Assembly (NCBI GenBank): GCA_025594325.1
Contig: JANHCV010000004.1
Coordinates: forward strand, 2,418,001-2,482,000
Origin: Blastocladiella emersonii ATCC 22665
Taxonomy: Eukaryota; Blastocladiomycota; Blastocladiomycetes; Blastocladiales; Blastocladiaceae
Reading direction: 5' to 3'
Length of the DNA: 64,000 bases
Shown: one piece after another, positions 48,243-59,783 of the stretch
How positions within the stretch are numbered: position 1 is the stretch's first letter
Layout: each line of letters starts with the position of its first letter
The notes under the pieces: generated by a model
Database searches by the model: none
The model's input: the letters and a program-made list of their open reading frames with translations, nothing else
Told to the model about the DNA's origin: nothing
Program-made: the position numbers and the translations under genes

Positions 48243-49242
48243 GGTGACGGGTTGAAGGCTACGAGAATCACGCCGTGGGGATGAGTCGTGTCCAGGGCGG
48301 CAGCGAGCGCGGGATTCGCACTCATACCGGAGCGGCCGAGTCGTTGCAGCGAGTGCGGAGGCGCGGAATTCGGTGGGGTGCGTCGAGTCAGGGAGTGCGG
48401 GGTTTAGGAGCGCGGGGGTGGGCGCGGCGCGCGACGTGGCGCCCTGAGAACGGCGCGAGATCGCGTGAGCGGGGCCGCCAACCGCGCGGTCCCTTCCCCC
48501 CGCACCCGCGCGACTTCCCAGGCCGGGATCTCGGCCGACACCTGGGGCCTCGAGCTCTGTGGTTTCTCACGGCACTTTGCGCGTGCTCACCGCGGCTGTC
48601 TGGTGAGCGGTTCCTCGGCGGGTGGGCGGTCCAAGGTCGGTGGCCGTGGCCAAGACGCACTTCGCTGCCCGCCTGCTGCCCACGACGACGGCCACGGCCG
48701 ATGGACGACGAGTTCCTTCATCGATGAGAACGTTGCGCAGCATCTCTCAGCCGCCTATTCTTACGGGACCCAGGCATTGCAATGGGGCGAGCAATCGCGG
48801 GGCAATCGGCCGCGGTGCCGGGTTGAGCGACGCGCGCGATCCCTGCCACTCAGATCCGCGCGCGCGGAAAAACCGACCGGCCGGCTTGAGGGGAGCTGGC
48901 CCCACTTTTCCCACAGGCTTGACGGGTCGCTCATCTCGGCCGGCGCTCATTCCGCAGCCACGCAGCTTTCCTCGCGACCGCGACGCGCTGGCCCCAGCGC
49001 CGCATTCTTGCCGTTCGTCGCGCGTCCCTCTCACGCACGCGCGGCCATGGCCCCGGCCCCGGGCATCGAGGAAGGGGGACGTTCTCGGCCCCGATAAATA
49101 CCCTCGCGCCCCCGCCCGGCCCTGGACCAGCTCTGTATACACACGGCCACGGCCTCCACCACCACGACCAAGACCCCCCATACATTCTAGACGTCGGCCA
49201 CCACCGCCACCGCCACCACCACCAACAAGAAGACCAACCAAG
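48243..49242. other. Intergenic region upstream of lipase gene 1
   Basis: About 1 kb with no credible gene. It holds the promoter of lipase 1 (TATA-like site at 49093) and the 5' flank of the EMC6-like gene. Confidence 0.55.
49093..49100 (+). promoter_or_regulatory. TATA-like box of lipase gene 1
   Basis: GATAAATA, followed by CC, lies 143 bases upstream of the ATG; the leader between is CCACCA-rich. It is identical over ten bases to the site before the YG repeat-protein gene. Confidence 0.6.
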
Positions 49243-50331
49243 ATGGCCGCCTCGCTCCTCAACCTCCTCGTCCTCGCCCTGTGCGTGCTCTCGGCCACGG
49301 CCGCCCCGGCCACCACCACGCCCGCGGCCAGCGCCTCGGCCCTCACGGGCGCCGGCAAGCTGCTCTCGCCGGGCCTCACCAAGTTCGACTACGCCATGTT
49401 CCAGAACGACATGACGCCCGAGCAGTCGCGCGCGCTCGCGTCCATCATGTCGCAGGAGGCCGACGACGACCTCAAGACCACCAAGCTCATGAACGCGCTG
49501 GCGTTCGCGCCGTCGCGCCCGACGCTCGCCTCGGCCGGTGTCGAGGAGATCAAGGACCTGGCCCTGTTCGCGTCGATCCCGTACTGCGGCTCGCCCGCCA
49601 CGCTGTCGACGCTGTCGTGCGGCAAGAAGTGCCTCGACTGGCGCGCCCGCAACACGCGCGTCGTGGCCACGCTCGCGGGCGACGCGACGCTCGGGTTCGT
49701 GGCCGTGCGCGCCGAGGCCAAGCAAGTTGTGGTCTCGTTCCGCGGGTCCAACAACATCCAGAACTGGCTCGACAATCTCGAACTCTACCGCATCCCGTAC
49801 CCGTTCCCCAAGCCCGCCTCGGCCAGCGACGTGTGGGTGCACAAGGGCTTCGTCGACGCGTACAACGCCGTGCGCGCGCAGATGCTCGCCTCGGTCAAGT
49901 CGGCGGCCGCCGCCAACCCCGACTTCGAGGTCGTTTTCACGGGCCACTCGCTAGGCGGCGCGCTCGCGACCATGGCCGCGACGGACGCCGTCAACACGGG
50001 CACGGTGCCGGCGAGCCGCGTGCAGCTGACGTCGTTTGCGTCGCCGCGCGTCGGCAACGGCGGGTACTCGGCCATGGTCGGCAGCACGGGGTTCGCGGCC
50101 ATGCACCGCGTCACCGAGGGCAACGACATTGTGCCGCACGTGCCGCCGCAGTTCATGGGCTACACGCACACGGTCGGCGAGCACTACGTGCTCAACGGGC
50201 GCATCTACCAGTGCAGCGGCCAGGAGGACGGCGGGTGCTCCAACTCGCGCGTCCCGTTCCTCTCGGTCCTCGCCCACGCCCGCTTCTTTGGCCAGGACAA
50301 CTTCTTTGGCCCGCTCGCGTGCATCTTCTAG
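49243..50331 (+). CDS. Secreted class-3 lipase, copy 1 (intronless)
   Basis: 362 residues with an N-terminal signal peptide (MAASLLNLLVLALCVLSATA, cleavage probably after AxA-P). The Lipase_3 domain shows 'KQVVVSFRGSNNIQNWLDNL' (oxyanion/lid region) and the nucleophile elbow GHSLGGA with Ser236. The catalytic Asp is likely in 'EGNDIVPHVPP' and the His in 'YTHTVGEHY'. Cys pairs in 'SCGKKCLDW' and the C-terminal 'YQCSGQEDGGCSNS' suit disulfides in a secreted enzyme. It probably hydrolyses triacylglycerol or feruloyl esters outside the cell. A tandem paralogue lies 1 kb downstream. Confidence 0.94.
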   Translation: MAASLLNLLVLALCVLSATAAPATTTPAASASALTGAGKLLSPGLTKFDYAMFQNDMTPEQSRALASIMSQEADDDLKTTKLMNALAFAPSRPTLASAGVEEIKDLALFASIPYCGSPATLSTLSCGKKCLDWRARNTRVVATLAGDATLGFVAVRAEAKQVVVSFRGSNNIQNWLDNLELYRIPYPFPKPASASDVWVHKGFVDAYNAVRAQMLASVKSAAAANPDFEVVFTGHSLGGALATMAATDAVNTGTVPASRVQLTSFASPRVGNGGYSAMVGSTGFAAMHRVTEGNDIVPHVPPQFMGYTHTVGEHYVLNGRIYQCSGQEDGGCSNSRVPFLSVLAHARFFGQDNFFGPLACIF

Positions 50332-51362
50332 ACGCCCGCTCGGAGTTGATGCTCGTGTCGAGCATCGCGGTTTTGTATCCCCCCCTCTCTGTACACGGAC
50401 TACAGGCTAGACGTGCAATACTTTTTTGCCCCTCCATCAATCCTTTGCAGCTGCTTGAGAGCGGGAGGGGTGGGGAACCGACCCACCAGACGCGTCGAAC
50501 CGACCGGCTGAACTGCCGCGTCGAGCAAAATTGTTCGCGCTCACACGCAGATTGGGGATCGGCGGCCCCAGCGGCGGCTGTTCTCACCCACCTGAAACGC
50601 GTCGCGTTCTGCGCTCGCTCGGGGTTTGTCCGACCGCCCGTTCCCTCGCATGACCCCGTCCCCGCGAGCGAAATGAACTTGCCGAGCCCGGCCGCAGACG
50701 TTCGGGTCGGCTCGGCAACGCGCACGGCGATCCGGCCGCGCTGCGTCAGCTCGCGGTTCCGCGCGACCGATGGTGCCGCCTCCGCCACGCGTGGGAATCG
50801 AGGACCCGGGGAACCACTCGCCCCGTTCGTCCTTATGCGCTGGAGCTGCGCAGCAAGGCGCCGCCGCGCGCGACTCACACGCGCAGATCCACGCGAGGCC
50901 GCGGGTTCCCAGCGAACCCGGGTCCTCGGCGCCGACACGCGACCATGGTTCGTGGGAAGCGCGCCGCAGCAACGTGAGCGGCGAGGGGACCCAGAATACG
51001 CGTGGAGCGCGGGGCCCAATGCTCGGTTTTGGAAGCTGAGACACGCCGCGAGTCACAGCGAGGCCCCACCGCCGCCTGATCCAGGCCGGGATTGCTGCGT
51101 TTCATGGCTGCGGAGGTCGCATGCGCGCCGCTCCCCAACACGGTCGGAGGTCGACGAGCGCGGGGCTCCGCTGGGTTCTCCGCAGCGAGCGAGCGATGGC
51201 CATCCATCGCGCTGGGTTGGTTGTTTGCTATTCGTGAGGATCGGGGCCGGCGCTCAAGGAGTATAAAGAGCCCGCGTCCCCTCGACCCTCACGATCCCCT
51301 TCAAGAGTCGTTAGCCGGTCTAGACACGCACATACAACGCATCAAGCACCACCACCACCACC
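50332..51362. other. Inter-lipase region
   Basis: About 1 kb with no credible gene. It holds the promoter of lipase 2 and a 12-bp inverted repeat, CGAGGACCCGGG at 50799-50810 and its complement at 50917-50928. Confidence 0.55.
51262..51268 (+). promoter_or_regulatory. TATA box of lipase gene 2
   Basis: TATAAAG lies about 95 bases upstream of the ATG, embedded in GC-rich sequence and followed by a CA-rich leader with a (CAC)n run just before the start. Confidence 0.7.
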
Positions 51363-52512
51363 ATGGCCAATCTCTCTGCCCTCCTCGTCGTCCTGGCGGC
51401 GGCCATCCTGTCGGCCTCGGCGGCCCCGACCACGGCGCCCGTCAACGACCAGCAGCTGCGCGACGCGGGCAAGATCCTCTCGCCGGGCCTCACCAAGTTC
51501 GACTACTCCATGTTCAAGAACGACATGACGCCCGCGCAGGCCCGCGCCCTCGCCTCCATCATGTCGCGCGAGGCGCCGGACGACAAGAAGCGCGAGTGGC
51601 TCATGGGCGCGCTCGCCTCGACGCCGTCCCGCCCGACCGTCTCGGGCGCCCAGCTCGAGTCGTTCAAGGACCTTGCCCAGTTCGCCGCCGTCGCCTACTG
51701 CGCCAACTCGAACACGGTCTCGTCGTGGTCGTGCGGCAAGACGTGCTCCAAGTACGCGCTTCCTCACTGAAACGGGCGTTTGGAGTCGCAGTTGTCTGAC
51801 CTCGTGTCACCATCGTAGCTCGCGCGTTTCCGGCGTGACCCCCGTCGCCGCGCTGCAGGCCGCCGACACGTTCGGCTACGTCGCCGTGCGCCCCAAGGCC
51901 AAGCAGATCATCATCTCGTTCCGCGGCTCCGTCAACTCGGCCAACTGGATCGATAACCTGCAAGTGTCCAAGGTCGACTACCCGTGGCCGCGCCCCGCCG
52001 GCGTCAACACGGTCGGCGTCTCGGTCCACAAGGGCTTCACCGACGTGTACAAGGTCGTGCGCGACAAGCTCCTGTCGACGCTCAAGTCGACGGCCGCCGC
52101 CAACCCCGACTTCGAGGTCGTTTTCACGGGCCACTCGCTAGGCGGCGCCGTCGCGACGCTCGCGGCCACGGACGCCGTCGGCACGGGCACCGTCCCGGCG
52201 CGCCGCATCCGCATCATCAACTTTGGCGCGCCGCGCGTCGGCAACAAGGAGTTCGGCACCATGCTCGGCAACCTCGGGTTCGCGGGCATCGACCGCCTGG
52301 TGAACGAGAACGACATTGTCCCGCACATCCCGCCCCAGTTCTCGGGGTACTGGCACTCGGCCGGCGAAAAGTACATCTACAACGGCCAGGTGTACGTGTG
52401 CAACGGGCTCGAGGACGACGCGTGCTCCAACTCGCGCGTGCCCTTCGTCTCGTCGGGCGCCCACGGCGGGTTCCTTGGCCAGGAGAAGGTGTTCGGGACG
52501 GGCGCGTGCTAA
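51363..52512 (+). CDS. Secreted class-3 lipase, copy 2 (one intron)
   Basis: Exon 1 51363-51751, intron 51752-51818 (GTACGCGC...CGTAG, with a CTGAC branch-point-like site), exon 2 51819-52512; 360 residues. Signal peptide MANLSALLVVLAAAILSASA; 'KQIIISFRGSVNSANWIDNL'; nucleophile GHSLGGA with Ser236, the same residue number as in copy 1; 'NENDIVPHIPP' and 'YWHSAGEKY' hold the candidate Asp and His. Long stretches are nearly identical at the DNA level to copy 1 (around the GHSLGG motif), so the pair arose by tandem duplication. The intron falls where copy 1 reads straight through with a slightly longer, unrelated segment. Confidence 0.93.
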
Positions 52513-52737
52513 GATGTGGTGCGCGGCGCAGAGTGTTAGACCGATGTACACATCATATAAATATACGACACGAACGCCCGCGGGCGGGTTTTGCTTCCAC
52601 CTTCTCTGTCTCTCGCGTCGCTCACTTCCCGTGATCGAGACGCGTCTCGATGAGCAGGCGCTCTCTTCGCCCTACCACTCTCCATGTTAGCTTCACGGAC
52701 CAAGAGCGCGACTTCCCGCACCGACCCGCCTGCGACC

Positions 52738-53487
52738 ATGACTTCGCGGCGGCGTGCGTCAGAGTCGACTGCTTCCGGTCGGCCGTCCTCGTCCTCGTCC
52801 TCGTCCGAGACACCGAAGCTGCCGGCGCTCGACCGCGCGTCGTCCGTCGTGTCGTCCAAACCCGTGCCCTCCAGCGACGTTAAACCTGCACGCTCGGTCA
52901 ACGCGCCGCGTCCGGCGCCACCCGCGCGGAACGGCGGCAATCCGTCGCGCGCGTCCCCTTCCGAGCGGCGCAACGGGAGCGCCACGTCCGGCCATCGCGG
53001 GCCGCCGCCGACCTCACAGCGGTCCAGCGGTGCTGCGCGGTCCCCGCCCCCGCCAGCTCCGCCCGCGCAGCCCCGGCAAGCGCAAGTCGGACCAGGCGAT
53101 CTCAGCGAGGAGGACCAGCAGCGACTGCTCATACTGATGCTGCGGCGGGCGTACCCCGAGGCGTTGGTTAGGTGCTCTGAGCGTACGTCTACAAGCGTCC
53201 TGGGTGCGCACCGAGTACTGACGCAAGCCGGACGACCGTGTGTAGTGCTTGCGCGACACCCGGGCAACACGTTTCTGCTCGACTCGAAGGCGACGCTGCA
53301 GCAGTGGGTCGACCAGCAGCAGCAGGAGGACTCGGACGGCGAGAGCGAGGAGGATGGATGTGACGACGACGGTGAGTCGGACGAGAGCGAAGAGGACAGC
53401 AACAGCGACGAGGACGGCGCCGCCGTGCCGCCGCCGCCCGCGCAGTCTAGCACAAGCGCGAGCCGACGAGCTGGGCCGGGCACGTAG
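52738..53487 (+). CDS. Ser-rich protein with acidic tail, one frame-neutral intron
   Basis: Start ATG 52738 (an upstream in-frame ATG at 52684 exists). Exon 1 52738-53182, intron 53183-53245 (GTACGTCT...TGTGTAG, CTGAC before the acceptor), exon 2 53246-53487; 228 residues spliced. The intron is 63 bases with no stop, so retention would only insert 21 residues. The N-terminal half is Ser/Pro/Arg-rich. One short helical-hairpin segment (DQQRLLILMLRRAYPEAL ... LLARHPGNTFLLDSKA) resembles a TPR-like pair as in glutamate-rich proteins such as ERICH2. An Asp/Glu/Ser tail follows. Function is unknown. Confidence 0.65.
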   Translation: MTSRRRASESTASGRPSSSSSSSETPKLPALDRASSVVSSKPVPSSDVKPARSVNAPRPAPPARNGGNPSRASPSERRNGSATSGHRGPPPTSQRSSGAARSPPPPAPPAQPRQAQVGPGDLSEEDQQRLLILMLRRAYPEALVRCSERTSTSVLGAHRVLTQAGRPCVVLARHPGNTFLLDSKATLQQWVDQQQQEDSDGESEEDGCDDDGESDESEEDSNSDEDGAAVPPPPAQSSTSASRRAGPGT

Positions 53488-53575
53488 GTTGGCATGGATG
53501 GGTGGAAAGGGTATACTTTGCGTTTATCATCATCAAGTCTGGTGTAGTCTGCTGAGTGTTGAGGGTCGGCGACGA

Positions 53576-55067
<1,492 letters not shown>

Positions 55068-55487
55068 GGTTGGCGTCTGGCTAGCGGTGCGGGCTTGGCG
55101 CAGAGGGGAGCGGGGCGAGAGCGACTCTTGAGGTCGCGGCGCGCTTCCACCGCCATGCCGCGGAAGATTCCGGGTCGGTCACATTGCTGTTACTTGGCGT
55201 CGCGTTGCGTGTTCCATGGCCGCGCGTGGCGTGTCGCGCGAGACAGCCAGCCGCGCGCACGGCGGGAGACACATCACGGGACGGAAACCGGCTGGTTTTG
55301 GTCAGGCGAGGCAACTGCCACGGCGATCACCAGCCGATAAACTTCGGTTTGCGCCTCACGGTCGGCCGCCGCACGCACGCACGGCAGCCACGGCCGACCC
55401 GAAGCGGCCGGCTCGGCCACCATGGCGCTCGCTCGCCCGCAACGCAACGTATCAAGCTTGTCGCCGACCGCCACTCCCCGCAACACC
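55068..55487. other. Bidirectional promoter region (GDP-fucose synthase / Cox9)
   Basis: 420 bases between divergent genes; the last 66 bases may encode an N-terminal extension of the Cox9-like protein. No other gene is seen. Confidence 0.5.
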
Positions 55488-55673
55488 ATGTCGCAGATCG
55501 CCCCCATCACTGGCATGCTCCGCCGCAAGTTCTTCGTCGACCTGACGATCGCCCTCGGCTCGGGCACCGCCGCCGGCTACTGGTGGTGGAACAACCACAC
55601 GGCTGGCGTCCAGGCCCGCGAGGCCAAGCTCCGCGAGATCCGCATCGCCTCGGGCCTGCCCGTGTCCCAGTAA
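55488..55673 (+). CDS. COX9: Cytochrome c oxidase subunit VIIa (Cox9-like)
   Basis: A 61-residue protein. 'IAPITGMLRRKFFVDLTIAL' followed by 'AAGYWWWNNH' matches the yeast Cox9 pattern (IAPITG...RR..mD...YWWW), and the single membrane helix and charged C-terminus (AREAKLREIRIASG) fit. It is a small structural subunit of respiratory complex IV in the mitochondrial inner membrane. An in-frame ATG at 55422 in a good context (gccaccATGg) would add a 22-residue Arg/Ser-rich leader lacking acidic residues, which could serve as a presequence; yeast Cox9 has none, so I keep the short form. Confidence 0.88.
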   Translation: MSQIAPITGMLRRKFFVDLTIALGSGTAAGYWWWNNHTAGVQAREAKLREIRIASGLPVSQ

Positions 55674-56355
55674 GGCGCCGAGCGCTGCGTGAGCGCCGCC
55701 GCCGTCGCAGTGGTACGCTGCGTGTGGGTCCTCGGCCGCCGCCACCACCACCTAACCTCTGCGTCCTGCCTCTAGTGCAACGGCTGCGCACTCGCCGCCC
55801 GCCCGTCTGGCTGTTTGATTTCATTACATTTGTCTTCCTCGTCTCTACCCCACCCTGCTGCCCCTCCACCTCGTCGCGTGCCGGTCGCCCTGTCCCATCC
55901 CCCCACCCTCTCCCTCTCGCCGGCCGTCCCTGGAAATATGACACCGAATCTGCACCTAGCACACCGATTGACGCTTTCCTGGGTGTGCGCCGTCCTGCTC
56001 CCGCTCCGGAGCCTCTCTCTCGATCGACATGGACATTGGTCGCGACCTCCCCCCTCCCCTACTCTGCTTTTCCCCTCCATCACCGTCGAAATGGGATCCC
56101 TAGTGTCGTCCGCTCGTTGCCTCCTCGCGCGCTCAGGATCACCGAGGACCGAAAATTCACACGAGGCGAGGGAAAGTGAGATGAGGGGCAGCCGGCCAGC
56201 AAGGCCGACGTCACTGCGGCGCGGAACCGTCGCGTCGCGTCGCGTCCAGCAAAATTTCCGAACTTTCCGAGCGTCTCCCGCCGTATGAAAGCGGATCGCG
56301 GCCCCCCTCTCCGTCCTCGCTCTCCGCCACCTCGCAGCCTTGCACACTTGTAACC
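55674..56355. other. Intergenic region without a gene
   Basis: About 680 bases, pyrimidine-rich (many TCTC/CCCTCC tracts), between the Cox9-like gene and the thioesterase gene. Probably a long promoter/5' leader; no conserved coding is seen. Confidence 0.5.
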
Positions 56356-57623
56356 ATGTCATCGACGCCCAAGGACCCGCCGGCCTCGCTCACCTTCCCC
56401 GCGCCGCCGCCGCCGCGCATCGCCATGCCCGCGCAGAGCATGAAACTCGAGAGCGAGCTCAACCCGCCCGACGTGTCCGACTCGCTGCACCTCGAGGAGC
56501 TCGACAAGAACCTGTACCGCGTCGCGCCCGCCGCGCTCTGGCGGCCCGTCGGCGCGCGCGGCGTGTTTGGTGGGCAAATCATTGGTTTAGCGCTTGTCGC
56601 AGCTACGAACACGGTCCCGGCGCCGTTCAAGGTGCACTCGCTGCACAGCTACTTCCTGCTCGGCGGCGACAACACGCGCGCCATCGTGTTCCACGTCACG
56701 CCGATGCGCGACTCGCGCTCGTTCGTCACGCGCCAGGTCACGGCCCAGCAGAACGGCCGGCCCATCTTCATCATGGTGTGCAGCTTCATGCGCCGCGAGG
56801 CGTCGCCGCTCGAGCACCAGTACACGATGCCGCCCGCGCCCGCCCCCGAGTCGCTGCCGTCGCGCGAGGAGATGCTCGCCGGCTGGCTCTCCAAGACCCC
56901 GGCAAAGTACCACGAGGCCATCAAGGAGCGGCTCGAGGAGGTCCGTTCTCTCTCGCGCGATTACATCGCTCGGATCCGACCTTGCTAACGTTGGTGAACC
57001 GCATGCGTAGCCGATCCCCATCGACATGCGGCCGTGCGACACGCCGAGCCCGACGGACCTCGTGTACCCGGCGAGCAAGGAGCCGCGCCAGCTCGTGTGG
57101 ATGAAGTCCAAGACCAAGCTGCCGGCCGACCCGGCCTTCCACATGTGCGTCGCCGCCTACTGCTCGGACCACCAGCTGCTCTGGACCACGGTGCGCCCGC
57201 ATGGCGTGACCGTTGCGTACGTTCTCGCTACCTGCCTTCCCCCTCGACCGACCACACGCGCTAACGTGGGCGAACGCGTGTAGCACGAACCCGCAGCTCG
57301 GCATGGTCGTGTCGCTCGACCACTCGATGTGGTTCCACACCGACTTCCGCGCCGACGAGTGGCTCCTGTACGAGATGGAGAGCCCGCGCACGGGCGGCGC
57401 GCGCGGCGTGGCGCTGGGCCGGCTGTGGACGCGCGACGGCACGCTCGCCGTGACGTGCGCGCAGGAGGGCCTGCTGCGCGCCACGGTCGACCCCGAGAAG
57501 CCCATCACGGGCGGGCTCGGGTACCGCCGCGTCAAGGACCTGCAGCGCACGCTCCTCGACCGCGACCAGAAGAAGCAGCGCGACATGGAGAACGAGCAGG
57601 GCGAGCTCAAGGCCAAGCTGTGA
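56356..57623 (+). CDS. Peroxisomal acyl-CoA thioesterase II (TesB/Tes1 type, 3 exons)
   Basis: Exons 56356-56940, 57011-57216 and 57284-57623 give 376 residues. The double hot-dog fold is shown by 'LWRPVGARGVFGGQIIGLAL' and 'VHSLHSYFLLGGD' (first hot-dog), then 'VVSLDHSMWFHTDFRADEWL' and 'GLGRLW'-type sequence (ALGRLWTRDGTLAVTCAQEG) in the second, which carries the catalytic Asp. The protein ends -AKL, a peroxisomal PTS1 signal. It hydrolyses acyl-CoA to free acid and CoA, adjusting CoA pools during peroxisomal beta-oxidation. Intron 1 has donor GTCCGT, intron 2 GTACGT. Confidence 0.93.
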
Positions 57624-57721
57624 GCTGACTGACCGTTGCGGACGGGATGGAAGGTGGAAGGGAACGGGATATACTAGCTGACTGACACTGATGCTCGCGA
57701 AGTACACTGCGAGTCGTGCGG

Positions 57722-57998
57722 CTACTCGCCGAGCACAAACTTGCGGTCGAGGTGCTGGAACAGGGCGAGGCACGCGACGTAGCCGCCGAGGAACCCGACG
57801 CCCACGAACGTGGCGTGCCGGCCGCCGATGGGCGCTGGCTACACGCACAGGCGTGAGGATGAGCATCCAGCCGGCGGCTGCGATCGTCCGGCAGTCAGCG
57901 CGTACGCGGTAGTAGCGCTGGGCAAAGTTGAAGGCAGCGTAGCCGCCGCCCACGCCGGCGCCGAGCGAGAGCGCGTTCACAATGCGGTTGACGCCCAT
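57722..57998 (-). CDS. Small hydrophobic protein, 69 residues (2 exons)
   Basis: Exon 1 57998-57906, intron 57905-57839 (GTACGCGCTGAC...GTGTAG), exon 2 57838-57722. The protein starts MGVNRIVNALSLGAGVGGGY, continues 'AAFNFAQRYYRPAPIGGRHA', has a second Gly/aromatic membrane segment (TFVGVGFLGGYVACLALF) and ends LDRKFVLGE. Two short hydrophobic segments, basic loop and size resemble accessory subunits of mitochondrial respiratory complexes, but I cannot name the family. Very high GC3 and canonical splice sites support it as a real gene. Confidence 0.7.
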
Positions 57999-58165
57999 GG
58001 CTAGTTGTTGGTTGATTCGTTGCAGAGTAGTGTTTGTTGATGGTTCGAGAGAGCGAGGGTCGGCAGCGGGTGACGCGCTCCAGAAGACCTTGGATTGGCG
58101 CTGCTGCCTCAGCCTCAACTCGTCCCTTCCCTCTCTCCTCCAACGATGAGTAAGCAAATGAATCC

Positions 58166-59635
58166 ATGACCACGATGAACGCTGCCAGTCCCGATGAATC
58201 AACTGTCGCGCTGTGCGACGAGCTGCAGACCGAGGAGATGGTCGCGCTCGACGCCATCTTCCCCGACGGGTTCCAGTGGACCCCTGCACCGGCGCCGCTC
58301 GCGCGCCGTGGATTCCTCGCCGTGGATGTCGTTTTACCTTCCAGCGATCTGGCGGTTGAGGTTGACCAGCCGGTCGCCAAGAACCTGTTGTCCTCGGCCA
58401 CGGTGCAGTCGCTCCCGCCCGCGACCGTCGACTTTGCGCTCCCGCTCGACTACCCGGCCGATTCGCCCGCACGCGTCTCGGTTCGGTGCTCTTGGCTTCC
58501 CGAAGCGGCTCTCGCATCGCTGTCCGAGGCCGCGACCGATGCTGCGAGCGCCGCCGGCTCGGACGTTGCGCTGTTCGAGGTGCACGCCGCCGTCGCTGCT
58601 GCCCTCGAGACCTTCCTCGCTGCTGCGTCCCCGCTCCGCGTGGCGCCCGGCGCGCTCGAAACCATCGTGCACCACGACCAGAACGTCCGCCGCGCCGCGT
58701 TCCGATCGCAGCAGTACACGTGCCTCATCTGCTTGTACCCGCGGTTCGGCAAGGATGCCGTCGCGCTTCCTGGTTGCGGGCACCTCTTCTGTCGCGCCTG
58801 TCTCCACGACTTCTTTGTCGTCCTCGTCGACAACGGCATGCCGCACCAGGTGCGATGCCCGCACCCCGACTGCGCGCCAAGTGCCCGCGGAGCAGCGGCT
58901 GCCGGAGCACCAGACGCGCAGGAAGCCGAACTGGACGCCGAGGCGCAGCTCGCGGCGCATCCCGTCACCGCAGCCTTCCTGACCGACCTGATCGGCGCCG
59001 CGCGCACGGCCAAGTGGACCGAGCAGTTCCTCAACCGCGCGTACGCGAGCGACCCGTCAATGCTGTGGTGCGCGCGCGTCACGTGCGGCGGCCCCGCGCG
59101 GCGCGCGACCGACGGCGTGTACACGCGGCTGGCGACGTGCCTGCACTGCAAGTACGCCTTCTGCGCGCACTGCAACCGCGGGTGGCACGGCAACGCGCAG
59201 GGGTGCGCGGTGCGCGACCAGCAGGGCGCCCTCAAGGCGTACCTCGACGCACGCGCGGACCCGGACCCCGCGCACCGCGAGAAGCGCGTGCTCGAGCTCC
59301 TGCTCCGGTACGGCCGCGCCACGCTCGACCGGCTGCTCCAGGCGTATGAGGACGAGCAGGCGACGCTCGCGTGGGTCCGCGACAACGCTGCCGTGTGCCC
59401 GCGCTGTGCGACTCCCGTTATCAAGTCGGACGGGTGCAACCACATGAGCTGCGCGACGTGCGGCGCCCACTTTTGTTACATCTGCGGCACCGGGCTCGAC
59501 GGGCTGGCCAACAAGTACGACCACTTCACCAAGGTCGGGTCGTCGTGCCGCGGGAAGCTGTTCGAGGGCCTCGTCATAGACGAGGAGGCCAACGAGCTCG
59601 CCGCCGTGCAGATTGCGTTTGGCGAGGACTGGTAG
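58166..59635 (+). CDS. RWD-RBR E3 ubiquitin ligase, RNF14/Itt1 type
   Basis: Intronless, 489 residues. An N-terminal RWD domain (about 15-155; ELQTEEMVALDAIFPDGF and the 'LPLDYPADSP' Y-P-P-like loop) precedes the RING-IBR-RING module: RING1 'CLICLYPRFGKDAVALPGCG' with 'HLFCRACLHDFF'; IBR 'CARVTCGGP...CLHCKYAFCAHC'; RING2 'CPRCATPVIKSDGCNHMSC', in which the catalytic Cys is expected at the C of MSCATCG or nearby, then 'HFCYICGTGL'. RBR ligases form a thioester with ubiquitin before transfer. RNF14 acts in resolving stalled ribosomes and in transcription; the role here is inferred from family. Confidence 0.93.
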   Translation: MTTMNAASPDESTVALCDELQTEEMVALDAIFPDGFQWTPAPAPLARRGFLAVDVVLPSSDLAVEVDQPVAKNLLSSATVQSLPPATVDFALPLDYPADSPARVSVRCSWLPEAALASLSEAATDAASAAGSDVALFEVHAAVAAALETFLAAASPLRVAPGALETIVHHDQNVRRAAFRSQQYTCLICLYPRFGKDAVALPGCGHLFCRACLHDFFVVLVDNGMPHQVRCPHPDCAPSARGAAAAGAPDAQEAELDAEAQLAAHPVTAAFLTDLIGAARTAKWTEQFLNRAYASDPSMLWCARVTCGGPARRATDGVYTRLATCLHCKYAFCAHCNRGWHGNAQGCAVRDQQGALKAYLDARADPDPAHREKRVLELLLRYGRATLDRLLQAYEDEQATLAWVRDNAAVCPRCATPVIKSDGCNHMSCATCGAHFCYICGTGLDGLANKYDHFTKVGSSCRGKLFEGLVIDEEANELAAVQIAFGEDW

Positions 59636-59783
59636 CGAGCGGCCCGTCATCTGTATATAAGACAACTGTTCTGCGATACGCTTACTGTGCCACGACCAGG
59701 TGTTCGGGCGGAGGGATGGCAGGAACGAAGAGGATGGGAGGTGGTCGAGCATCGCGCTAGCAAACTTTCATGTATAGACCACG

